A DNA stretch of 64,000 nt, from assembly GCA_009777335.1 (NCBI GenBank), contig WRMC01000003.1, positions 1-64,000 on the forward strand, in the 5' to 3' direction. Source of the DNA: Treponema sp. Its GTDB lineage: Bacteria; Spirochaetota; Spirochaetia; Treponematales; Breznakiellaceae. The notes under the pieces were generated by a model. It was not told the origin of the DNA. It was given only the letters and a program-made list of their open reading frames with translations, and made no database searches. This document shows, one piece after another, positions 49,213 to 57,112 of this stretch; within the stretch, counting starts at the first letter, position 1, and each line of letters begins with the position of its first letter. The translations under genes and the position numbers were made by a program.

Positions 49213-49950
49213 ATGAAAAGCATATTTGACAAATTAAAGGGCACGAAAAACGTACTTAAAAGTTATAGGGAAGGGCTGGAACTACTGGAGGCCCAGAGTA
49301 TCGAGGCCAAGGACTTTGACGATACCTTTGTGATTGAATCGAAAGATATCAAGTGGTCATTCCCTATCGTTGCGAGGGCCATAAAGAAAAGGCAAACGAA
49401 ACTCATAGTATACGAACCCCAGGGCCCAGAGGTTTTTTGCGGAATGCAAGGGGACTATGTAAACCGGGAATACTGCGAGAAAAACGGCATTGCTATTACT
49501 CCATTCCCTACGCAGGGCGGGGCTTTGGTCTGCGATAAGGGCGATCTACTACTGGTATTCATCCATCCAGCAAGAAGCGGGGAGTTTAAGTTTCTCGACC
49601 ATGTTAAGTCCCTAATCCTCCAGTCCCTGCCCTCTTCTATTCCCATTGAAGAAATCACCATGCCGGGGAATGACATCCTGGTACAGGGCAAAAAACTATC
49701 CGGCTCCACCACTACAGTTAGGCACGGCTCCATCATCGAATCCATTTTTATCAATGGGGTGAATAGCCAGAAACACTTAGAAGCAGTAGGCCATAAAGCG
49801 GGGAAGCTCAGGGAAGTGATTAGTCTAACTGAACTGGGAAGAAACCCCGAAGAGTTTAGAACCATGCTCATTGAACTAACCGTTGAATCATACGGACTAC
49901 ATAACCATTACAAAAAGGAAAAGGGAAAAGGAAAGAATCGAAAGGGTTAA
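49213..49950 (+). CDS. LplA/biotin-lipoate ligase fold-like protein
   Basis: PTQGGALVCDKGDLLLVFI and GNDILVQGKKLSGSTTTVRHGSIIESIFI resemble LplA motifs. Confidence 0.55.
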   Translation: MKSIFDKLKGTKNVLKSYREGLELLEAQSIEAKDFDDTFVIESKDIKWSFPIVARAIKKRQTKLIVYEPQGPEVFCGMQGDYVNREYCEKNGIAITPFPTQGGALVCDKGDLLLVFIHPARSGEFKFLDHVKSLILQSLPSSIPIEEITMPGNDILVQGKKLSGSTTTVRHGSIIESIFINGVNSQKHLEAVGHKAGKLREVISLTELGRNPEEFRTMLIELTVESYGLHNHYKKEKGKGKNRKG

Positions 49951-49965
49951 GATTTGGGGGTAAAG

Positions 49966-50604
49966 ATGGAAGTAGCAGAAACAGTTAAGAACCTGGCCCT
50001 GTTCTCTGGGATTGAATTGTTTTTAATTATCATTCTAATTTTTGCAGTCATTCTCATGATCAAACTAGGGCCTAAGTGGCTGGATAAACGATACCAGTAT
50101 AAGATGGCAGAGTTGAATCAAGAGAACCAGCACATGGAAATTGAAACCAACGCCATGGTAAAGGAAGTAGCAACGAGGCTGGACCGCTTGGAAGAATCAA
50201 CGCTAAAGGTGCAGAACCAGTTTGCAGAGGATGCTGAGGAAAGAAAAGAACGGCAAGCCCAGATGGATTCTAAGTTTGAGTCCATTGATTCTGAGATAAA
50301 AAACATATTCGCCATATTCGCAGACCACGAAGAATTTGCCAAAGACACGTCACGGGGCACCCTAGAAAACATGGTCTGCAATGATACGGTGTCCCCTCTT
50401 AGGCGGTTGAAGGCGTTCCGGCGGTTACTGGCTATGGGGGTCAACGGCATTATCAAGCAACGGGGAATGAAGATTGTCCTTGACCACAAAGACCTCTGGC
50501 TTGAGGTGTTAGCCATGGACATGGGCCTTAAGGTTATAAATCAGGACTACTACGACCGGGTCATGGACGAGATACGCAAGAGTATTTACGGGGGGGTGAT
50601 GTGA
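49966..50604 (+). CDS. membrane-anchored coiled-coil protein
   Basis: N-terminal TM plus coiled coil. Confidence 0.6.
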   Translation: MEVAETVKNLALFSGIELFLIIILIFAVILMIKLGPKWLDKRYQYKMAELNQENQHMEIETNAMVKEVATRLDRLEESTLKVQNQFAEDAEERKERQAQMDSKFESIDSEIKNIFAIFADHEEFAKDTSRGTLENMVCNDTVSPLRRLKAFRRLLAMGVNGIIKQRGMKIVLDHKDLWLEVLAMDMGLKVINQDYYDRVMDEIRKSIYGGVM

Positions 50605-50939
50605 TGGAAGAAGATAAGAATGGCGAAGAATCAACGCCAGAAAAATGGAGCTGGGACGTATTCAAAATAAAGACCTTCTGCTGGCGGAACTTTATCTGGT
50701 TTATTTCCACCTCTTTCGTGGCAGTCATGCTTTTCTTGTCTAACGGTGACATTGACAGCGTGGTAAATATCATACTGGCTGGAGTGTGGGGGGCCTTGTC
50801 TATCATCTTGGTACTGCATAAAGCCTTTGAAAAAGCCGTGGGCAATGCTCAGATAAAAGCCGAGTTAAACACCAGTATGCAGTTAAATGGGGAGATGTCT
50901 TCCATCATCAAGTCCATGGCAAAAAAAGGGGAGGCGTGA
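50604..50939 (+). CDS. holin-like membrane protein
   Basis: two TM segments, directly before endolysin candidate. Confidence 0.55.
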   Translation: MEEDKNGEESTPEKWSWDVFKIKTFCWRNFIWFISTSFVAVMLFLSNGDIDSVVNIILAGVWGALSIILVLHKAFEKAVGNAQIKAELNTSMQLNGEMSSIIKSMAKKGEA

Positions 50940-51428
50940 ATGAACGATAAAGCACAACGGGTCATTGAAGCAGTTGAGCACGTCATAGCCATGGAAGATG
51001 TCCAGCCGGGCTATCCCGATGCCAACGGGAATACCAATACCACCTGGTGCAACAGGGCCTTACACCGGGTGCTGGTCATGCTGGGGGCTCAGGCGGACCT
51101 GATACTTGAGCCCAAGGGTATCAACTGGACTACCGCCAATCGGATGGTTTTGCAGGCTCGTGCCACCCTAGGCCGACAATTAAGCCCGGTGGAGGCCCAA
51201 TGCCGTGCAAATGATGGCCTGGTAGTCATTGCCATGGCCCATAACCCTAATGGCTCGGGCCACGTTGAGACTGTGTTGTTTGATACCGAGACCTTCCGGG
51301 CCGATAGGGGTTGCCGGGTAGGCGGGGCAGGTAAGACCAATGGAATAGGCTATGTCCGGCCCAGGTTTGCCAATTTAGAGGTTGAGTATTACATTGTGCC
51401 ACCCCTGAGCGGCGGTACGGCGGATTAG
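50940..51428 (+). CDS. endolysin candidate (NlpC/P60 or CHAP-like)
   Basis: NTTWCNRAL Cys and GSGHVETV His; lysis position. Confidence 0.5.
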   Translation: MNDKAQRVIEAVEHVIAMEDVQPGYPDANGNTNTTWCNRALHRVLVMLGAQADLILEPKGINWTTANRMVLQARATLGRQLSPVEAQCRANDGLVVIAMAHNPNGSGHVETVLFDTETFRADRGCRVGGAGKTNGIGYVRPRFANLEVEYYIVPPLSGGTAD

Positions 51429-51548
51429 GAGGCTTTATGTTTGAGATAGGTATGGAGAAGAGGTGAGGATAGGAAAGTGGTATAGGATCTGGCCTATCCA
51501 GCATCATCCAAAGCAGATCCTGAGGGCCTTAGGGGAAAGGAAGGTTAA

Positions 51549-51947
51549 ATGAATGCAAATAAGGTTCTTATTGTTAGTTTGTGTGTTATCTCTGTTTTTT
51601 CCATCTTCTATGGTGTTCACCAGCGAGTCCGATACACTGAGTTACAAAGCACCCTCGAGTCAGTTAACGCAGGAGAATTACAACGGCAACTTGGACTCGT
51701 CAACGCAGAACTTGAGCGAGCCCGTGCCGAACTTGCTGAGTCTAGAGAGTCCGTGGAGCGACTTGAGGGCGTTGATAGCAGACGGCTTGCAGGGATTGAG
51801 CGAATCGAACGAAGCGTTGAGTCAATTGGAAGAGGAATTGGGTCTGCTCAGGGTGGAAACGAGCGAGCAGAGATTGCTATACGAGGAATCGCAGAGATTG
51901 TTGACATCCTTGAGGCTGAGTTTGGACGAGGCTCTCTGGGCGATTGA
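51549..51947 (+). CDS. Rz-like i-spanin candidate
   Basis: N-terminal TM plus coiled coil; RBS aaggaagg. Confidence 0.5.
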   Translation: MNANKVLIVSLCVISVFSIFYGVHQRVRYTELQSTLESVNAGELQRQLGLVNAELERARAELAESRESVERLEGVDSRRLAGIERIERSVESIGRGIGSAQGGNERAEIAIRGIAEIVDILEAEFGRGSLGD

Positions 51948-52215
51948 CGTGGCGGTTGATCGTATGGAGGATGCTGAGGCTTATGCGTGGTGGGTCGAGT
52001 CTCAGTACGAGGTGTTAAGGGCCCAGGCAAGGCAATCAAGGCGGTCGGGGCCTGTTGGACTGGCTTTCGGTGGTGTTTCCTTCGGGGTAGGGGTTCCTCT
52101 GATAGTGGAGGGCTTACGTTCCGATAATAGGACAATGACCTGGGCTGGGGCTGGAGTTATTACTGGTACAGGGATAGTATGGGCAGCCGGGCATTATATC
52201 TTCCAGTGGTGGTAA
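51553..52215 (+). CDS. overlapping-frame membrane/coiled-coil protein
   Basis: starts 4 nt after 51549 ORF, contains it entirely; signal-like N-terminus, two C-terminal TMs. Confidence 0.55.
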   Translation: MQIRFLLLVCVLSLFFPSSMVFTSESDTLSYKAPSSQLTQENYNGNLDSSTQNLSEPVPNLLSLESPWSDLRALIADGLQGLSESNEALSQLEEELGLLRVETSEQRLLYEESQRLLTSLRLSLDEALWAIDVAVDRMEDAEAYAWWVESQYEVLRAQARQSRRSGPVGLAFGGVSFGVGVPLIVEGLRSDNRTMTWAGAGVITGTGIVWAAGHYIFQWW

Positions 52216-52221
52216 TAAATG

Positions 52222-52241
52222 GAGCGAGTTCGCTCTTTTTT
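52222..52241 (+). terminator. intrinsic terminator after lysis cassette
   Basis: GAGCGA-GT-TCGCTC TTTTTT. Confidence 0.75.
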
Positions 52242-52310
52242 CTCCTTTGGCCTGGGTGTCAAGTGTCAGCTTGACCCCAGTTTTTTTTAATTAATTTTTA
52301 ATTAATATGC

Positions 52311-52339
52311 TTGACAAATAGGACAAAATGTCCTATATT
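52311..52339 (+). promoter_or_regulatory. promoter TTGACA-17-TATATT overlapping 17-bp palindrome TAGGACA-AAA-TGTCCTA (52319-52335)
   Basis: read directly. Confidence 0.8.
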
Positions 52340-52423
52340 ATAAGTATAGGCTGAATAAGCCAAGCCCGCCTGTATGGGAAGGGCGAAACTGGAAGGCCCA
52401 ATCGAGGCCAAAAGGAACCTACC

Positions 52424-52771
52424 ATGGATCTTAAATTCTACGCAAAATCCGAAAAACAAAGGGACTATGCAATGTCCTACATTAATACCTGGTTAAGTAT
52501 AGTTGACCAGAGTATTGCGACCGCAGAACGCCGGATGGGGTATGAAGAGGAAAAAGAAGAAGTAAAAAACTGGGAAGCATGGATTAGAACTGCCGAGAAT
52601 GGAAAGCAATGGATTATTGATACCGTAAACACAATGGATGCCGGGCAGATCATCGAATATGGTAAAATGACAAAGGGACTTGGGGAAACAGTAGAAAGCC
52701 AATGTCGAATTGCGTATAAGGCTTGTAAGCCCATGAATAATTTCCAAAAAGCAGAAATTATTTACATCTAA
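52424..52771 (+). CDS. hypothetical protein
   Basis: ORF after repressible promoter. Confidence 0.65.
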   Translation: MDLKFYAKSEKQRDYAMSYINTWLSIVDQSIATAERRMGYEEEKEEVKNWEAWIRTAENGKQWIIDTVNTMDAGQIIEYGKMTKGLGETVESQCRIAYKACKPMNNFQKAEIIYI

Positions 52772-52785
52772 TAGGAGTAAATACC

Positions 52786-53349
52786 ATGACCATACTCGAA
52801 GGAAAAAAAGAACGGATAAAAGAAGCTAGGGAAAGTGGATATAGATATTTGTCCTATACCTATTCCACCCTACAAGATGCCAGGGAACAATCGGGGTCCT
52901 TCGCTGTGGCCCATGAGGATAGTACGGCAAAATGGACAGAATCAGATATCATAGCCGAGGATCAACTCTACACTTGTTGCATCTATGACCTTGAGGAAGG
53001 CGAAGGGAAGACGGTATTGGTAGTGGAAAGAGGAGAAACTGCCGAATCCGCCAAGGAAAAGGCTATGGCGGAATTAGCAGGGATTCTGCTGAGGGGTAAA
53101 ATTGATCATTGGATGGATTTTAATTCGGTAAAAATCCTCTCAAAGAATGAGGATGTTTTAATGGGGGAGCAATTAAGGACTTGGCTATCTAATAATAACT
53201 TAAGTCAAAATAAAGCAGCAGAATTATGCTCTGTCACCCCTCGGACCTTCCGGCGATGGGTACTAGGTAGGCCCTCGATGCCCCAGGGTATGTGGGAATT
53301 ATTGCGTATTAGGGCAAGTAAGGTGCCAGCTAATAACGCCGATAATTAA
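52786..53349 (+). CDS. protein with C-terminal HTH
   Basis: LRTWLSNNNLSQNKAAELCSVTPRTFRRWVLG. Confidence 0.7.
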   Translation: MTILEGKKERIKEARESGYRYLSYTYSTLQDAREQSGSFAVAHEDSTAKWTESDIIAEDQLYTCCIYDLEEGEGKTVLVVERGETAESAKEKAMAELAGILLRGKIDHWMDFNSVKILSKNEDVLMGEQLRTWLSNNNLSQNKAAELCSVTPRTFRRWVLGRPSMPQGMWELLRIRASKVPANNADN

Positions 53350-53391
53350 ATAACATCATAACCGGGGTCCTGATTTTTAACAGGTAGGCCC

Positions 53392-53835
53392 CTAGAAAAG
53401 GTCCTTCTGCACCTTCCTTGGCCTCCCCTGTGGACGCTTAGGGCCTTGGGCTTTCTTTTCTGCCGGGTCCTTCCTGGGCCTCCCCCGTGGCCTCTTGTTT
53501 GCCTCTCTGGCAGCCTTTACCTCGGGGTCCATTGGCGGTCTGCCCACTGAGCGTTTAGGCCCTTCCTGTATCGGTCTGGTCCTTGGACGGCCTATCTTGG
53601 CAGGTTCCTTATTGGGCTTGGTCTCAAGTTTCGGGCGGCCCCGGCGGGTATTCCTGTTGACAAAGGCTTTTTCTGCCTCTTCGTCAAAGACATAGGTTGT
53701 AATGTTTCTGCCGTTTTCACTAAAGTATGGGATATCATTTTCCCTTGCGAACTGCCGAACCAAAGCCTCAGACACTCCGTACTTGGCAATCATCTCGGAA
53801 CTGGTTAGCCCAGGTAATTTTATTCGTTTGCTCAT
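53392..53835 (-). CDS. AT-hook-like DNA-binding protein
   Basis: multiple GRP(R/P)-type motifs: RGRPK, IGRPRTRP, RPRGRPRK, PQGRPRK; N-terminal HTH-like segment. Confidence 0.75.
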   Translation of the reverse strand: MSKRIKLPGLTSSEMIAKYGVSEALVRQFARENDIPYFSENGRNITTYVFDEEAEKAFVNRNTRRGRPKLETKPNKEPAKIGRPRTRPIQEGPKRSVGRPPMDPEVKAAREANKRPRGRPRKDPAEKKAQGPKRPQGRPRKVQKDLF

Positions 53836-53841
53836 GCCTTA

Positions 53842-53870
53842 ATTATACCCCACCCGGCGGAAATATGCAA
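53842..53870 (-). promoter_or_regulatory. minus-strand promoter TTGCAT-17-TATAAT, 6 nt before ATG
   Basis: rc reading TATAATtaaggcATG. Confidence 0.65.
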
Positions 53871-53917
53871 TAGTTTATGGCCTTTTTTGCGTGGTTTTTC
53901 CCGGCCTACTTTCTATC

Positions 53918-53945
53918 TTGACACCGTGCACGCATCGTGTATACT
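53918..53945 (+). promoter_or_regulatory. promoter TTGACA-16-TATACT
   Basis: same architecture as 28286 and 43731. Confidence 0.7.
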
Positions 53946-53985
53946 TATGACACTTATGTCCTCTTAGTGCACTTATGTCCACTAA
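53938..53985 (-). repeat. Iteron cluster B: five 9-10-bp units (TTAGTGGACA TAAGTGCAC TAAGAGGACA TAAGTGTCA TAAGTATACA)
   Basis: same family as cluster A, read on - strand. Confidence 0.65.
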
Positions 53986-54063
53986 AGGTATAGGTCTGTA
54001 AGCATGTCTACAATATGGAAGAGAGAGGGCGAATTTCGTAAGTCTATACACCATATACAATTA

Positions 54064-54137
54064 GGGCCCCTAGCTCAGTTGGTTAGAGCAGCAGACTCAT
54101 AATCCGCGGGTCCTGTGTTCAAGTCACAGGGGGCCCA
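54064..54137 (+). tRNA. tRNA with CAT anticodon (Met or Ile2)
   Basis: 7-bp acceptor GGGCCCC/GGGGCCC, D stem GCTC/GAGC, anticodon loop CTCATAA, T arm CTGTG-TTCAAGT-CACAG; no encoded CCA. Confidence 0.9.
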
Positions 54138-54159
54138 GAGTTAATTTGCAATTTATCCT

Positions 54160-54264
54160 TTATCTCTCGCCTTTTATCCATGGGGCTAGTAGGATAACAG
54201 CTATACCGATTATGATACAAAGTCCCATGAATCCTAATATGATATGAAATGGTTGGATATTCAT
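54160..54264 (-). CDS. 34-aa membrane peptide
   Basis: MNIQPFHIILGFMGLCIIIGIAVILLAPWIKGER; abuts next gene. Confidence 0.4.
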   Translation of the reverse strand: MNIQPFHIILGFMGLCIIIGIAVILLAPWIKGER

Positions 54265-54265
54265 G

Positions 54266-54481
54266 TTAGTCTCCTTTATACAATCGCGAGATAAAAATCC
54301 CAATAAAAGCTATAGCCCCTGAGAAAATAACACCTATAGCAAATATTGCTATTTGTGATATATTCCAGCTAATAACAGAACCAAGGACAAGGCTGCCAAA
54401 AGCAAGTTTTGATACATCGACTAGCCATTTCCCCAAATCGTGAAAATATTCTTCCCGTCTGCGTTTTATGCTTTCTTGCAT
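54266..54481 (-). CDS. small membrane protein
   Basis: two TM segments, RBS aaggag. Confidence 0.6.
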   Translation of the reverse strand: MQESIKRRREEYFHDLGKWLVDVSKLAFGSLVLGSVISWNISQIAIFAIGVIFSGAIAFIGIFISRLYKGD

Positions 54482-54551
54482 ATCTCCACTCCTTATAATA
54501 TAGCATTGCTTTTTTATTTAATAAAGCTTCGAAGGCTCCCCCCAAGAAAAA

Positions 54552-54591
54552 GCTGCCCGGGCTGAGGGGGGGGTTCCTCGGCCCGGGCAGC
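54552..54591 (-). terminator. intrinsic terminator
   Basis: GCTGCCCGGGC/GCCCGGGCAGC with T-run on - strand. Confidence 0.85.
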
Positions 54592-54613
54592 GGAAGGGGA
54601 TTGGCCTTACTCC

Positions 54614-56947
54614 CTATAGGCCATAGTAGCTGTCCGACTCGTTCAGGTAATGTACCTTGTCGGTATCTGCGTTATACCAGATGGGGTAGCGGAGGACTCC
54701 CCCCTGGGAGGCGCTGGTCCCAAGGACGGTGGCTCCATCCATGTAGACCTGCTTTCTAAGGTCAGGGTTAGCGGCATTCAGATGGATCTCCCAGGGGTTA
54801 AACCAGAACTTGCCCACATTCTGGGAAAGGACGGGGTTTACCAGGCCGCTGCGGGAGTAGCCTATCATGTAACCCAGTTCCTTCTTCCCAAAGTAGAGGA
54901 CATAGCCGTAACCCTTTTTGGGCATGGGGACGGTGACATCTACGTAGCTGTTCACCACATCCTTGGCCAGGGAGATCACATGGGCAGTTCCGGCATCTAC
55001 CAGGGCGGTAAGGCGCTGGCGGGGGCCGTTGGGGTCATCCCCTATAACAATGTTGTTGTTAAAGTAGTTGGTCCCGGTGCCCCACTTGCGGCTCTCGTGG
55101 AAGGCGGTGGCAAAGGGCACTCCCGTCTTCCCGGTCCGGTTCACCATGACCGAGGGGTAGGTGCTGACCGGCTCTTCTACAAAGACCAGCCGCTGGAGGG
55201 CCCTGGCGCTGAGGCCCGTATGGAAGATCCGCAGGGTGATGGTTTCGCCCAGGTTGATGTTCCCTGTGGGGTCCTCTATGTCGGAGCTGTTCAAAGTGAT
55301 GCTCCGGAGGTTCTGGTCGGGCCTTAGGTTGGGGAGGCCCGTGTCGGGATGCAGGCCCGGGTGCAGGGCTGCGGGGTAGATCTCCTTGCGGATCTTCAGG
55401 GTTTCGCCCTCGTTGGGGCCTCCCAGGCGGCGGACCAAAAGTTCTGCTTCGAAGCGGGCTCCGGGCAGGATAGGCATCCCTATGCTGCTTAGGACCAGCA
55501 CCGACGATGAATATCCCGGAGGGGTGCCCTGGCTTTCACCCCAGCTGTTACTGTCATAGGAGGTGGCATAGTGACGATCGGTGCTGTTCCGCACGATGAG
55601 CCCCATGATGGCCACCGCCGAGTCCCCGGAAGTTCCGTTCACCAGGGTGATCACGGCCCCCACGGTGGACTCTATATTCAAATCCCAGGGGTTAAGGATA
55701 ATCTCGTAGACATGGTCGTAAAGATAGACCAGCCGCTCCACGCTCCCCGAACCGGCCGCCGACTCCAGATCGATCTGGGCCAGGTACTGGTGGTGGGGCT
55801 CTATGGGAAAGCCCAGACTGTTTTTCTCCTGGGGTATGCCTATGACCTCCACATAGCCGGTTTTGCCGTAGGTGATGGGCCTGGAGGGGCTAAAATGATC
55901 CTCGTAGTCCAAATAGAGGGGGTCCAGCTCGGGCCGCCGGAGATTGTGGATGCTAATCCCCGTGACTATGGCCTCGGTGTTGTTGGTGATCCGCAAAGCA
56001 CCCCGCCCCTGACCCCAGCGGTCTGGGGGCAGAAGGTCCTCGGCCAAAGAATCATCGGGGTAGGGGGGCCATTCCTGGCTCAGTTCGTAGTGTTCCCGGG
56101 TGGTCTTGTAAAAGTTCATGTAATGTTCCCGGATGGCCTGGGGGTCATTCGATGGCACCACCACCGCGTTTTTGGCCCCTGTGGTAACCCCCAGGCGGTT
56201 GATGGTGTAGTTCACCGTGGTCTCCCAGGTACCTTGACCCAGGGCGATGGACTGGCGGTCCCGGACATTGATGGGCCCCATGCTGTAACTGCGGCCATCG
56301 CTGGCCTTAAAACTTACCCCGTCGATGATCTGGCTGGATGAACGATTCACCACCACGTAGGTGGCCATCTGGGTTCTATTCTCCGGGGGGATGATGGCCG
56401 GGCTTGAGCCTTCACCCAGAAGGGGGTCATCTCTAGGCTCCGCCGTATCGGCTGGATCGGGGTTTAGCAGCTCCCGGCCTATGATTACCTCCCCCTGTTG
56501 GTTCCGGTAGACATAGATGGCCACCACCTCCCGGGGAAGGGGCAGGGGAACGGTGATTTCCCCCTGGCCTTCCAGGCCCTCCCTGGTCCTATAGCTAAGG
56601 CTCACCGAATAGGTGATGTCACTGGGGGGGAGGTACTGGGCCCGCCGCTCCAGGGCCCGGGGCCTTTCGGTGAAGGACCACCAGGGCTTCTGCTGGCCGT
56701 AGTTTTCGGGCCGGCTGTCCCACTCGGAAGCATCATAGGTGATATAGACATGCTTTACATCCACCGTCTTTGAGACATTGGAAATAAGCAGAACCGCGCT
56801 GGTAATATCGGTAACCGTAAAGTTACCCTCTACCTTAAGGGAACCATCTCCGCTTAAAAGGCTGATGGGGTCCAGACAGGAGCTAAACCCAAAAAGTACC
56901 GCGCTTAATAAGATGGTTTGCACAAATGTTTTTGCCCTATTTTTCAT
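54614..56947 (-). CDS. large lipoprotein, paralogue 1
   Basis: LFGFSSCLDPISLLSGDGSLKVEGNFTVTDITSAVLLI. Confidence 0.8.
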   Translation of the reverse strand: MKNRAKTFVQTILLSAVLFGFSSCLDPISLLSGDGSLKVEGNFTVTDITSAVLLISNVSKTVDVKHVYITYDASEWDSRPENYGQQKPWWSFTERPRALERRAQYLPPSDITYSVSLSYRTREGLEGQGEITVPLPLPREVVAIYVYRNQQGEVIIGRELLNPDPADTAEPRDDPLLGEGSSPAIIPPENRTQMATYVVVNRSSSQIIDGVSFKASDGRSYSMGPINVRDRQSIALGQGTWETTVNYTINRLGVTTGAKNAVVVPSNDPQAIREHYMNFYKTTREHYELSQEWPPYPDDSLAEDLLPPDRWGQGRGALRITNNTEAIVTGISIHNLRRPELDPLYLDYEDHFSPSRPITYGKTGYVEVIGIPQEKNSLGFPIEPHHQYLAQIDLESAAGSGSVERLVYLYDHVYEIILNPWDLNIESTVGAVITLVNGTSGDSAVAIMGLIVRNSTDRHYATSYDSNSWGESQGTPPGYSSSVLVLSSIGMPILPGARFEAELLVRRLGGPNEGETLKIRKEIYPAALHPGLHPDTGLPNLRPDQNLRSITLNSSDIEDPTGNINLGETITLRIFHTGLSARALQRLVFVEEPVSTYPSVMVNRTGKTGVPFATAFHESRKWGTGTNYFNNNIVIGDDPNGPRQRLTALVDAGTAHVISLAKDVVNSYVDVTVPMPKKGYGYVLYFGKKELGYMIGYSRSGLVNPVLSQNVGKFWFNPWEIHLNAANPDLRKQVYMDGATVLGTSASQGGVLRYPIWYNADTDKVHYLNESDSYYGL

Positions 56948-57065
56948 ATTGTCCTCCAAGGTAAAGTTTACTATTTTAGTAATCTTTACAGCTTGAATTT
57001 ATAAAATTTCGGGCCCCTGTGCACTAGTTTTTTGAAAATTTTTTACTTTTTTTTTGGAAAAAAAA

Positions 57066-57087
57066 CCCCCGGGCCAGGGCCCGGGGG
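57066..57087 (-). terminator. intrinsic terminator
   Basis: CCCCCGGGCC..GGCCCGGGGG plus T8 on - strand. Confidence 0.85.
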
Positions 57088-57112
57088 CGGGGATATTAGA
57101 AAGCTCTCCTTC

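Noticed and set aside
51463-51552. Small GTG ORF (VRIGKWYRIWPIQHHPKQILRALGERKVK) before the spanin-like genes
   Set aside because: 29 aa, no motif; stop overlaps the next ATG, so possibly translational coupling, but too weak to call
1-54060. Integrase/attL call
   Set aside because: No recombinase motif in any listed ORF and the left end is outside the window; prophage status is inferred, not shown
54567-54573. Poly-G run as a phase-variation tract
   Set aside because: Non-coding, in the loop of a terminator hairpin
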